Below, piece by piece: positions 8,013-17,800 of a stretch of 64,000 bases of DNA. The translations under genes and the position numbers were made by a program. The stretch's first letter is position 1, and every line of letters begins with the position of its first letter. Source of the DNA: Nostoc foliaceum FACHB-393 (lineage in GTDB: Bacteria > Cyanobacteriota > Cyanobacteriia > Cyanobacteriales > Nostocaceae); assembly GCF_014698505.1 (NCBI RefSeq), contig NZ_JACJTD010000020.1, forward strand, positions 1 to 64,000. The letters run 5' to 3'. The notes under the pieces are model-generated. The model was not told the origin of the DNA. It did not search any database and saw only the letters and a list, made by a program, of their open reading frames with translations.

Positions 8013-10379
8013 ATGCCAGAACAACAGCAGTGGACTATAGCAGCAACCGAACAACCCCCGGAGTGGTTCATCCAAGCGGTGAAACAGCATACACCTGCAT
8101 CAAGTGGAATATATGCAGCGCAATTGTTGTGGCAACGGGGAATTAAAGATCATCAACAATTAGCAGCTTTTATCAATTACAAAGCTTATCAACCAGCGAG
8201 TCCGTTTGAGTTTGGGCAAGAAATGCACTTAGCGATCGCACGATTGCAACAAGCGTATAACATCAAAGAAAAAATTGCTATTTGGGGAGACTTTGATGCT
8301 GATGGTATTACCGCCACATCTGTACTTTGGGACGGATTAGGGCAATTCTTTACACAAAAGACTCAGTTAATTTACTATATTCCCAATCGCCTGAAAGAAT
8401 CTCACGGACTCAATAATCAAGGGATTGATAACTTAGCAAAACAAGGTTGCAAATTAATTGTTACTTGCGATACTGGCAGCACAAACCTTGAGGAAATTAT
8501 CTATGCCAAACAACTAGGCATAGATGTAATAGTTACAGACCATCACACCTTACCCACTGAACGCCCACCCGTCGCAGCAATTATTAATCCTCGTTATTTG
8601 TCTAGAGAACATCAGCTGTTCAATCTTTCTGGGGTAGCGGTAGCTTATAAGTTGGTGGAAGCACTGTATCAAACCCTGCCTAATGTTGCCAAACATCCGT
8701 TAGAGGATTTATTAGATTTAGTAGCAGTAGGATTAATTGCCGACTTAGTGCAGTTAAGTGGAGATTGTCGCTATTTAGCACAGATGGGAATTCAACGACT
8801 GCAAGCAGATTTTCAACAGCCAGCAGCAGTGCGTCGCCGTCCGGGGGTGGGGCGATTATTAGAATTGTGTCAGAAAAATGGCGATCGCCCCACAGATATT
8901 TCCTTTGGTTTGGGGCCAAGAATTAACGCCGTCAGCCGCATTCAAGGTGATGCCAGTTTTTGCGTTGAATTATTAACTAGTCGGAATACCAAACGTTGCA
9001 ACGAACTAGCCGAAGTTACAGAACTCGCAAACACCCGCCGCAAATCTTTGCAAAAAGATGTGCAAGCGCAAGTAGCACAAAAACTTACTCAATTAGACTT
9101 ATCAACCACCAGCGTCATCGTCCTAGAAGATGCCCAATGGCCTGCGGGTGTCTTGGGCTTAGTTGCTGGACAAGTAGCACAAGAAACAGGTCGCCCAACG
9201 ATTTTGTTGAGTACGGAAAGCGCTATTTCCGCAGATGTGGAGAATGAATATATCCCCGCATCTTCTCCTCCTCCCCTCGCCCGTGGTTCCGCCCGTTCGG
9301 TGAATTCTGTCGATTTGTACCAACTGGTGAAAGACCAAGCACATCTGTTACATCGCTTTGGGGGACATCCCTTTGCAGCGGGTTTGAGTTTGTTAGTGGA
9401 GAATATTCCTTTATTTACAGCAGCAATTAATCAGCAGTTGCGGCAATCTTTAGGTAGTACAACCCTAACGCCAACCGTGCAAGCAGACTTGACGGTAACA
9501 GTAGCAGACTTGGGGAAAGAGTTATTTTTAGAACTGAAACTGTTAGAACCTTGTGGAATGGGTAACCCTGTTCCGAAATTGCTAATTCAAAATTGCTGGT
9601 TTGAAAATGCTTGGCATCGCAATCAGCAGGATTGGCAAGGGAAAAAGGTACAGTACATTAAAACCGAGTTTGACATTCGGGATGATTCCAGCAGAAGTGC
9701 TTTTCCTGGTATATGGTGGGGGCACTACAAAGATGAATTGCCTATAGGAAGGTGCGATTGCATAGCAGAATTAGACTATAACACCTTCAAAAAACGTTAT
9801 GAAATCAGATTAATTGCCGTGCGTCCGAGTGTTAACTCAGCACTCAACACTCGGAATTTACCACTCATCTTGGACTTACGAAATCAGGAACATTCAGCAC
9901 TTAGGACTCAACACTCAAAACTGATTATCGAAGATTGTCCTACAAACTGGGATGATTTACGCGCGTGGTTGCGGCGATGTCTAACAGCAAGCAGTTCGCA
10001 ACAACTAGCGATCGCTTGGTCTAAACCCAACCTTCAACCACCCAATCAAATTTGGCTGACTCTTGTCGGAATTGCCAAATATCTCAGTCGCACAAATCAA
10101 CTAGTTACCCGCGTCCAACTGTTAGAGAAAATCGGCATCACTGACCAAACCTTACTTGTAGGCATCAAAGCTTTAAAATCTTTAGGGTTCACAGTCAAAC
10201 GACAAGACCGTTATTTGCAAATCGCCTGGTATCCAAGCGAGAGTGCAGAAAACTTGGCCGACGCAGCCGTGGAACGATTTTTAGCTGCTGTCCGAGAAGA
10301 ACAATTTCAGCGACAGTATTTTGCCGAAGTGCCTTTATCTACTATTGTTGCGATCGCAAGCTATGATAACTTGGTTTGA
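8013..10379 (+). CDS. recJ: Single-stranded-DNA-specific exonuclease RecJ
   Basis: RecJ degrades single-stranded DNA 5' to 3' in recombination and mismatch repair. DHH-family motifs are clear: IWGDFDADGITATS, VTCDTGSTN, VIVTDHHTLP, then the DHHA1-type region with FGGHPFAAGL. The middle has ARGSARSVNSVDLYQLV. At 788 residues it is longer than E. coli RecJ (about 577), with a cyanobacterial C-terminal extension. Residues about 607-645 contain NSALNTRNL and HSALRTQHSKL, which look like translated STRR repeats (DNA words such as CAGCACTCAACACTC), so a non-coding-type repeat seems to have expanded in frame. The C-terminal 130 residues resemble a winged-helix segment. Confidence 0.95.
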   Translation: MPEQQQWTIAATEQPPEWFIQAVKQHTPASSGIYAAQLLWQRGIKDHQQLAAFINYKAYQPASPFEFGQEMHLAIARLQQAYNIKEKIAIWGDFDADGITATSVLWDGLGQFFTQKTQLIYYIPNRLKESHGLNNQGIDNLAKQGCKLIVTCDTGSTNLEEIIYAKQLGIDVIVTDHHTLPTERPPVAAIINPRYLSREHQLFNLSGVAVAYKLVEALYQTLPNVAKHPLEDLLDLVAVGLIADLVQLSGDCRYLAQMGIQRLQADFQQPAAVRRRPGVGRLLELCQKNGDRPTDISFGLGPRINAVSRIQGDASFCVELLTSRNTKRCNELAEVTELANTRRKSLQKDVQAQVAQKLTQLDLSTTSVIVLEDAQWPAGVLGLVAGQVAQETGRPTILLSTESAISADVENEYIPASSPPPLARGSARSVNSVDLYQLVKDQAHLLHRFGGHPFAAGLSLLVENIPLFTAAINQQLRQSLGSTTLTPTVQADLTVTVADLGKELFLELKLLEPCGMGNPVPKLLIQNCWFENAWHRNQQDWQGKKVQYIKTEFDIRDDSSRSAFPGIWWGHYKDELPIGRCDCIAELDYNTFKKRYEIRLIAVRPSVNSALNTRNLPLILDLRNQEHSALRTQHSKLIIEDCPTNWDDLRAWLRRCLTASSSQQLAIAWSKPNLQPPNQIWLTLVGIAKYLSRTNQLVTRVQLLEKIGITDQTLLVGIKALKSLGFTVKRQDRYLQIAWYPSESAENLADAAVERFLAAVREEQFQRQYFAEVPLSTIVAIASYDNLV

Positions 10380-10555
10380 AAAATGTCATTACATAGAAAT
10401 TGGTGGGATGGATACCTTACAGCAACTCGTGGTTCTCTGTCGGCAAAATTTGAGATATTCTTGGCGGCTAGCGTTTAACATCAGTTAATATGACTAATCG
10501 CGCTCTGGCTTAAGTTTTAAAATATACAGTAATGTTTGATGTTTAACTTGTAATT

Positions 10556-10996
10556 ATGCTAACCAGTGTTGACCGTTTATTATTTGTCCGGCGAGTCCCG
10601 ATTTTTAAGGAATTGCGGGATGATTTTATTGTGCGGCTCACTTCAGTAATGAACGAATTGTCATTTCCGGCTAATTACACCATCTTTCGCCAGGGAGAAG
10701 AAGGGCGATCGCTCTATATTGTTGTGTCAGGTCGAGTTAAAGTTCACATCGGCAATAAACAACTTGCAGAGGTAGAACAGGGAAAATACTTTGGTGAGAT
10801 GGCAGTATTTGATACTCAACCTCGTTCCGCTACTGCAACGACTTTGGAACCTTGCGAATTTTTGGAACTGACGCAAGAGCAGCTATATGATGCGATCGAA
10901 GAAACTCCCGAAATTGCGGTGAATATCATTCGTGAGTTATCCCGTCTGATTCGCAAGTTGAATGATGATATGAATGTCACGTCTTTGCGAAGTTAA
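10556..10996 (+). CDS. Cyclic nucleotide-binding domain protein
   Basis: A single cNMP-binding beta-roll makes up nearly the entire 146-residue protein (about 10-130). The phosphate-binding cassette is FGEMAVFDTQPRSATA, with the conserved Glu and Arg that hold the cyclic nucleotide. There is no DNA-binding helix-turn-helix after the C-helix, unlike CRP/NtcA, so it is probably a regulatory subunit or partner protein. It stands alone, 176 bases after recJ. Confidence 0.88.
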   Translation: MLTSVDRLLFVRRVPIFKELRDDFIVRLTSVMNELSFPANYTIFRQGEEGRSLYIVVSGRVKVHIGNKQLAEVEQGKYFGEMAVFDTQPRSATATTLEPCEFLELTQEQLYDAIEETPEIAVNIIRELSRLIRKLNDDMNVTSLRS

Positions 10997-11264
10997 TAAT
11001 CAAGTCAATCTTGAATAACGGAGAATTAATTTAACGCAAGTAATAGAAGAGAAGATGAATTCATTTACCGCTTGACCTTCTATAGCCGTTCTCATTTACG
11101 TCAGTTACACCCGTAGGGGCACGGCAGTGCCGTGCCCCTACACCTCGTGATGTAATGTTGTACCGCATCTGAATGGGAACCGCTACCATGTTCTTCTTCT
11201 GAATCTTAGATTTTCATAATCAAGAAAATATTTTCTGATAGTTTTTAATTCACCCTACTAGGTT
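10997..11264. other. Intergenic region containing a palindromic repeat element
   Basis: This gap between convergent genes is largely occupied by the repeat at 11082-11190. Nothing else gene-like is visible. Confidence 0.5.
11082..11190. repeat. Palindromic repeat element, copy 1
   Basis: The outer ends TAGCCGTTCTCATT and AATGGGAACCGCTA are inverted copies with two mismatches. The centre (11113-11141) is a perfect 14-bp palindrome, GTAGGGGCACGGCA then one base then its complement. A diverged second copy lies at 20163-20262. It has no coding capacity. Confidence 0.75.
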
Positions 11265-12650
11265 TTAGGCTTGCTTAGATTCACGTTTATTCCGACATTC
11301 TTTAATAAACTGCTGGGGAATTTCTCCACTTTCTCCCCAATGCAGATGAACATAAGAAGCATGAACATTTGCAGGTAAACTCCATCCCTCGTATCCCATA
11401 TTTTCGTCACAATCATAGCGAGAAGTTTCAAATAGGGGATGAGTAGGAGTTAAGGTTAAATAAGAACGATGAAACTCATGTCCATAAACAGTTGTACCTG
11501 CCTTGACTAACAGATTATCTTGCAAAGCTAATGCACGACGGTAACCCAAAGTTAAACGCCCACCCATCACAGCAGATGTCGGTAAAACTCCCGCCATTGG
11601 CCAAGATTTACCCTCAAAATCGATAATTTGCTCACATAAATACATCAATCCTCCGCATTCGGCGATCGCAGGCATTCCTTGAAGAATTGCTGTTTTCACT
11701 GCATCACGAACGCTGGTATTCTCTGCTAATTGCTGGGCAAAAACTTCTGGGAAACCACCGCCAAAATACATTCCCTGCACATCTTTTGGTATTGCAGCAT
11801 CTTCTAATGGACTCCAGAAAACCAGTTCTGCACCAAGTTGTTGCAGCAAATCAAGATTGTCTTGGTAGTAGAAATTAAAAGCGCGATCGCGGGCTACTGC
11901 AATTCTAACTGGAGAGGAGGGGGGATGAGGGGGATAAGGGGTATGAGGGAGAGGTTTTGATTTTAATAGGGGTAATAAATGTTGCCAATCGAAGCAGGTA
12001 TCTCCTAAATCGGCGAGGCGATTAATTAAAGCGTTGAGTTCGGGAAGTTCTGCTGTGGGTACTAAACCCAAATGGCGATCGGGAATTGTAATGTTATCTT
12101 GACGGCGGAGTACGCCGAGTATTGGTAATTGTAAGGGTTCTAGGGAATCTTTGAGGAGAGAAAGGTGGCGATCGCTCCCCACGCGATTTAATACTACTCC
12201 AGCTATTTTAATTCTGGGATCAAAAGACTGGTAGCCATGAGCGATCGCAGCTACAGAACCAGAAAGGCGACTACAATCAATCACCAACACCACAGGTAAA
12301 TCTAAAAGCCGTGCGATGTGTGCAGTACTCGCAAAATCAGTTGATTTTTGCTTTTCTTGCCCATGCCCTATTCCGTCAAATAACCCCATTACCCCTTCCA
12401 CTAGGGCATATTCGCTCAGTTGACTATGACGGGCAAAACATTGCTGAATGTAGGCTTCGGAAGTCAATACGGGGTCTAAATTGCGACAAGGGCGACCAGT
12501 TACGTGTTGATGAAACATCGGATCAATGTAGTCTGGGCCTACCTTGAAAGATTGCACTAGGCGATCGCGACGACGTAAAGATGCTAAAAGGGTGAGCGTA
12601 ACTGTTGTTTTGCCCACCCCACTACGTTCTCCAGCAATGATTACAGACAT
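11265..12650 (-). CDS. cbiA: Cobyrinate a,c-diamide synthase
   Basis: CbiA (CobB type) uses glutamine and ATP to amidate the a and c side chains of cobyrinic acid in cobalamin synthesis. The N-terminus carries the P-loop AGERSGVGKTT (6-16) and the synthetase motifs SFKVGPDYIDP and VEGVMGLFDG. The C-terminal class I glutamine amidotransferase has FGGGFPEVF and nucleophile Cys332 in AECGGLMYL. The 461-residue length fits. The linker between the domains (about 229-248; LPHTPYPPHPPSSP) is proline-rich and encoded by a G/C-biased run like the intergenic repeats nearby, probably an in-frame repeat insertion. Confidence 0.94.
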   Translation of the reverse strand: MSVIIAGERSGVGKTTVTLTLLASLRRRDRLVQSFKVGPDYIDPMFHQHVTGRPCRNLDPVLTSEAYIQQCFARHSQLSEYALVEGVMGLFDGIGHGQEKQKSTDFASTAHIARLLDLPVVLVIDCSRLSGSVAAIAHGYQSFDPRIKIAGVVLNRVGSDRHLSLLKDSLEPLQLPILGVLRRQDNITIPDRHLGLVPTAELPELNALINRLADLGDTCFDWQHLLPLLKSKPLPHTPYPPHPPSSPVRIAVARDRAFNFYYQDNLDLLQQLGAELVFWSPLEDAAIPKDVQGMYFGGGFPEVFAQQLAENTSVRDAVKTAILQGMPAIAECGGLMYLCEQIIDFEGKSWPMAGVLPTSAVMGGRLTLGYRRALALQDNLLVKAGTTVYGHEFHRSYLTLTPTHPLFETSRYDCDENMGYEGWSLPANVHASYVHLHWGESGEIPQQFIKECRNKRESKQA

Positions 12651-12678
12651 AAATGAAATAAATGAATGAGGTTTTAAA

Positions 12679-12765
12679 TTAACAACTCGCGATCGCAGCT
12701 TGTGCTATGGCTTCTCGATGAGTTATATCAGGTTCGGTTATTAGCTGTGCCGCACCGTTAGCCAT
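12679..12765 (-). pseudogene. Possible 3' remnant of a gene
   Basis: A 28-codon frame (ANGAAQLITEPDITHREAIA...) has protein-like composition but is closed just upstream by a stop. It looks like the tail of a larger enzyme whose body is missing. I cannot name the family. It sits between cbiA and the TpsB gene. Confidence 0.25.
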
Positions 12766-12784
12766 AGCCTAACGCACCACTTTA

Positions 12785-14620
12785 CTAGGGTTGATAGCGA
12801 AGGCTAAAGTAAAAACCATCATCCTGAGCGTTATTACCGCGATCGCTCAGATCGATAAATGGAAATCCATAATCGAGCCGTAAAAAGAGATTATCAATTC
12901 CCATTGCCTGATTCCATAATAATCCTAAACCTGCGCCCACCAAAAAAGTTTGATCGGGCAGCTGATTGGGATTATTAGACTGATTCCAGACGGCTCCCAT
13001 GTCCAGAAATGGCGCGAGTTGAATTGTGGATAAGCCAGATTCATTGCGCTGGACTGTGATCCGATCTTCTATAGCTACACGAAATCCATTATCTCCAGAA
13101 CGGATATTTTGGCGATATCCTCTTACAGACTGTCCACCGCCAATCACAAATTGCTGAGAAGGTAAAAGGCTATCTGGTGTTAGTTGCAAGTCTGCTTGGA
13201 TGAGCAACAGATGATCGTTGCTGAGTTGCTGTACGCGCTGGACTTGACCTAGCCAACTGAAAAAGCGACCATCGGGTATGGGGTCATTGTTGATAGTTGC
13301 ATCTAATATGTCAATGCCAAAATTAAATTGCGATCGCAAAAACCAGGCTCCTTGAGGTTCGCGCCTAACATAGTCTTGACCAAATTTAATTACACTGGTG
13401 CGGCTAACGCCATTGGCATCAGGCCCAATGCCAAAGGGGGTTGCAAGGTTATCGAAGAGGAAGGTTTGACCATCTTGATAGGTAAATCCTAAGGATAGGG
13501 CAAATTCTTCTCTGGGCGATCGCATTAATGGTTGACGATAATTAATTTCATAAAGATCCTGGTTTGCTCGAATGCCAAACGCATCAAAGGGTGGCTCAGT
13601 GATTTCGCTGCGATTAAATGCCGCTCTAATTTGTACCTTACCGTTCATGGCGTTAACGGGAACTTGATAGCTAAAGTCAAAGGCATCGGAACCACCAGAA
13701 AGCGTGTGGTAATAGGAGCCTGCTAACTCATCTCCCATCCCAGTTAAATTGCGCGATCTTAATTCAACACCCAACCTTTCCGCACCAATACTCGGAGGCG
13801 AATAATTATCTACACCCAAGCTACCAGTTAAAGGGTTTGCCTCTTCAACTCTGACAATGAGAATACTTTGACCAACCTTACCCGTTGGACGCAGACGCGC
13901 TTCCACATTTGTGAATAGGGGATCGAGTCGCAACAGTTTCAGCTGATCTTCGAGCTTACCAGTATTTAGAGGGGTACCGGCACCTAGTTGGATGCGACTC
14001 CGAATATAAGATGGGTTTAATCGCCGTGTCCCTTCGATCTCAATCTCTGTCAAACGTCCTTCAAAAACTCGAATTACCACAACACCATCGGCGGTACTAG
14101 CTTGCTCAGTGTCTGGAATCGCTCTGGAATTTATATAGCCTTTATTTAGGTAAAGTTGGGTAACAGCATCTGCGGCTTGTCTGATTTCTTCTAAAGTCAA
14201 GTCCCGTTCTTCAAACGGCTTGACAACTGGATTAAAGTCATTTTCAGTAAATACTGTGCTGCCTACTACCTGGATTTTGCGAACCCGAATGCGTTGTGGT
14301 GGAGGTGATTGGGGGTTCGGTTCTGGTTGATTAGAGTCAGTAGCCGGAGAAGGTTCTGTTTCCTGTGCTATTTGTAACTGTGGGTGATTGCTATTTTCAG
14401 CCGGGTTTGGTGTAGAGATATCGGCTTTAGCTCTAAGTCCATTGGCAGTTACAATCCAGACCGCAGGCAGAATTAGCAAGCCACACTTGAAACTGAAACT
14501 GTGCTGACTCCATTTTTTAGTTGCCAGACTGTGCCAAGTGTCCAACTGATGAGAGAGATAGACAATTCTTTGCTGAGTCGTTGCTCCAGACTTAACACGA
14601 GTTTCTGTTCCTTTTGTCAT
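12785..14620 (-). CDS. TpsB/FhaC-type outer-membrane transporter (ShlB/FhaC/HecB family)
   Basis: This 611-residue Omp85-superfamily protein should export a partner exoprotein across the outer membrane. A long basic N-terminus and hydrophobic segment (about 45-64, ending NGLRAKA) look like a signal peptide. A Pro/Asn/Glu-rich linker (70-110) follows. Two POTRA domains follow (about 110-265; IRVRKIQVVGSTVFTENDF, then LTEIEIEGTRRLNP), and then a 16-strand-type beta barrel with the conserved VRGYRQN motif after IGGGQS. It ends in an aromatic/charged strand (FYFSLRYQP). It is divergent from the FHA/CHAT gene with 207 bases between starts, and that protein is its likely substrate. Confidence 0.92.
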   Translation of the reverse strand: MTKGTETRVKSGATTQQRIVYLSHQLDTWHSLATKKWSQHSFSFKCGLLILPAVWIVTANGLRAKADISTPNPAENSNHPQLQIAQETEPSPATDSNQPEPNPQSPPPQRIRVRKIQVVGSTVFTENDFNPVVKPFEERDLTLEEIRQAADAVTQLYLNKGYINSRAIPDTEQASTADGVVVIRVFEGRLTEIEIEGTRRLNPSYIRSRIQLGAGTPLNTGKLEDQLKLLRLDPLFTNVEARLRPTGKVGQSILIVRVEEANPLTGSLGVDNYSPPSIGAERLGVELRSRNLTGMGDELAGSYYHTLSGGSDAFDFSYQVPVNAMNGKVQIRAAFNRSEITEPPFDAFGIRANQDLYEINYRQPLMRSPREEFALSLGFTYQDGQTFLFDNLATPFGIGPDANGVSRTSVIKFGQDYVRREPQGAWFLRSQFNFGIDILDATINNDPIPDGRFFSWLGQVQRVQQLSNDHLLLIQADLQLTPDSLLPSQQFVIGGGQSVRGYRQNIRSGDNGFRVAIEDRITVQRNESGLSTIQLAPFLDMGAVWNQSNNPNQLPDQTFLVGAGLGLLWNQAMGIDNLFLRLDYGFPFIDLSDRGNNAQDDGFYFSLRYQP

Positions 14621-14827
14621 TTCTTTTCGGTGGTGTGCCTGATCTTACGACATGGCTGATTTCAATTTTTGGGTATGCTACGGGTGCATGAGTATTTGAA
14701 TATCATATTTTTGACATTCAAATTTAAGAAAATTTGTAACTAAAAGATAATAAACAGCAATCATTACTAAGTAAAAGCCCTTAACATTATATTCTGGTAA
14801 GCAGGTAGAAAACTTGGGATTACTTCG
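14621..14827. promoter_or_regulatory. Shared divergent promoter region of the two-partner-secretion pair
   Basis: This AT-rich 207-base gap separates the tpsB-like and tpsA-like start codons and must contain promoters for both directions. I could not assign specific -10/-35 boxes with confidence. Confidence 0.4.
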
Positions 14828-17800
14828 ATGTCACCACTGATCTCCATTGTCATCGTCAATTACAATCGGGAGGCTTACCTTCAAGAAGCGATCGCCAGCG
14901 TCTTAGCACAGACATGGCAAGACTTTGAGCTACTGATTTGGGATGATGGCTCCACAGATGGATCAGTGGCGATCGCCAAAGAATATGCTCAACAAGATGG
15001 GCGAGTACGGGTAGTCCAAGCACACCATCAAGGGCTTACTGCGGCACTTAAAGCAGCAATCAAGCAAACTAGTGGCGCTTACATCGGTATCGTAGACAGT
15101 GATGATATCCTAGTCCCCACCGCCCTTGCCCAAACTGCTCAAGTCCTTAACAGCCATCCAGAAACAGGATTTGTTTACACCGATTACTTAAATATTGATC
15201 GAGACAGTAAAGTGATCGGTTACGGTCATCGCTGTGGCATTCCCTACTCTCAAGAAGGTCTTTTAGTCAACTTCATGACGTTTCACTTCCGCCTGATTCG
15301 GCGGTCGGTTTATGACCGGGTGGGAGGTGTTAACAAGTCGTTCCGTTGTGCCCAAGATTATGACCTATGTCTGCGACTTTCAGAAGTAGCTCAAGTGCGC
15401 CGTGTTCCAGAGCCACTTTACCTCTACCGGATTCATTCTCAAAGCATCTCTACTACCAAAAGAACAGAACAAATCCTCTGCTCTAAGCGAGCGATCGCTC
15501 AAGCACTTTGGAGACGCGGATTAGCAGACAAGTTAGAAATCGATGTAGAATTGCCAGCAGGTCGCTTCATATTGCGTCGTAAAAAACCTCTAGTGCCCAG
15601 CATCGCCGCTTCAGTGCTAGCTATTGTAGCGATGAGTTCGGGATTAGCCCAAGCACAACAAATTGTCCCTGCTACTGATGGCACAAACACAATTGTTACA
15701 CCCAACGGCAACCGACTTGATATCACCGGCGGTACAACTTCAGGAGATGGTGTAAACCTCTTCCATAGTTTTCAACAATTTGGGATTTCACCAGAACAAA
15801 TCGCCAACTTTCAAGCCAGTCCGGCGCTGCAAAATATTCTTGGTCGGATCACAGGCGGGAATCCCTCGATTATTAATGGCTTAATTCAGGTAACAGGTGG
15901 CAATCCTAACCTATTCTTGATGAATCCAGCCGGATTTATTTTTGGATCAAATGCCAGCTTAAATGTGCCTAGTGCTTTCACGGCGACAACAGCCAATGGT
16001 ATTGGTTTTGGCAGCAGTTGGTTCAACGCTATTGGTATTAATGACTACACTGCTTTAGTTGGAAACCCCAACGGATTTGCTTTTAGTACCAACCAGCCAG
16101 GAGCGATCGCAAATGCTGGAAATTTGGCTGTAGGTGCTGGGCAAAATTTGAATTTATTAGGCGGTACGGTTGTAAACACTGGGCAACTTTCGGCACCGGG
16201 GGGACAGATTACTATCACATCCGTACCAGGGGAAAATTGGGTGCGTCTCAGTCAGCCAGGAAATCTGTTGAGTCTGGAAATTCAGCCCCTCGCCTCTAGT
16301 AGCAACCAACCTAATAACTGGACAATTCCCATTGCATCTTTACCGGAATTGCTCACAGTTGGTAACACTGACACAGGATTAACTGCTAACCCTGATGGGA
16401 CTGTAAAATTGACAGGCTCTAATGTCACAATTCCTACAACTCCAGGGACAACGATTGTTTCGGGCATTGTGGATGTATCGAGTCAAACAGGCGGGACAGT
16501 AACTGCTTTGGGTAAACGAGTTGGAGTGATTGATGCCAATATTAACGCCTCTGGAAACAATGGTGGCGGTACAGTGCTAATTGGCGGTGATTACCAAGGT
16601 AATGGGACTTTACCAAACGCAGATCAGACTTATGTTGACTCCAAGTCCGTCATTGCAGCCGATAGCAATTTGAATGGAAACGGCGGACGCGTCATTGTTT
16701 GGGGTAACGATACAACCCAGTTTTTTGGTAATATTTCGGCTCGTGGAGGAGCAAATGCTGGGAATGGTGGTTTTGTAGAAGTATCAGGCAAAAATTTCTT
16801 GACTTTCAACGGTTTGGTAGATACTTCAGCCCCCAATGGTAGCTTTGGCACTTTATTATTAGACCCCAGCACATTGACAATTATCGATGGTGGAGTGGGT
16901 AGTTTTGATGCCACAGCTGGCAATATTGCCTTTGACGCTCCAGATATTGGAGCTAACACTGTTTCTTGGGGTGCGATCGCAGCTTTGGGATTCGGTGCAA
17001 ATATCGACTTACAGGCTACAGGAAATATTACCATTAATGACATCACAGGAGCTACGCCTGGAGTGACTACCGATGGTGTCGCTACTTTAAATTTGGGTAA
17101 TAGCGGTAGCTTCAGCCTGACTTCACAAAGCGGTTCTGTAAACTTTGTTGATCCCACCAACACAATCCAGACAACCGGGGGAGCCATTAACATTTCAGGA
17201 GCTAGCTTATCGCTGGGAAATCTAAATACAAGTACAGCTAATGACAATAGCGGCAATGTAACCTTGTCTGCAACTGGCGACATTACTGCGGGCAACATTA
17301 TTGCCAGTGGTCAGGGTTACTCGTCCGCAGGTAATATTACAGTCCAAAGCACAAGTGGTGGAATTACCCTAAATAACCTAGACACTAGCAATAATCAAGG
17401 GTTTTTTGGATTTGGATATGGTAGTAATATTATTACGGATGCGGGAACAGTAAGTTTGAGTGCCGCAGGCAATATCCTCACAGGTACAATTAATTCTTTT
17501 TCAAATGATGCTAGTGAATCAGGTAGGGGTGGCGATGTAATCGCAACAAGCACAGGCGGCAGTATCACCACAGGGGGAATTAACTCGTCTTTAGTCAAGT
17601 TTGGAGGTGGCGAATTTACCGGCACGGCTGGCGCAGTCACTTTGACTGCCAGAGATAATATCATCGTTAATGGCGCTATTGATGCCTCAGCAACTGCTAC
17701 CGGAGTGGATGGTGATGCAAGTGCTACAGGTGGTAACGTTACTTTACAAACCACCAATAACTTTGGCAGCACAATTCGCTTTAGCAGCATCAACGCACAG

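Noticed and set aside
16630-17793. Long - strand frames of 222 and 132 codons inside the TPS-CHAT gene
   Set aside because: They oppose a Gly/Asn/Thr-rich coding region, which lowers stop frequency on the other strand; the sequence is low-complexity Pro/Leu/Val without a family.
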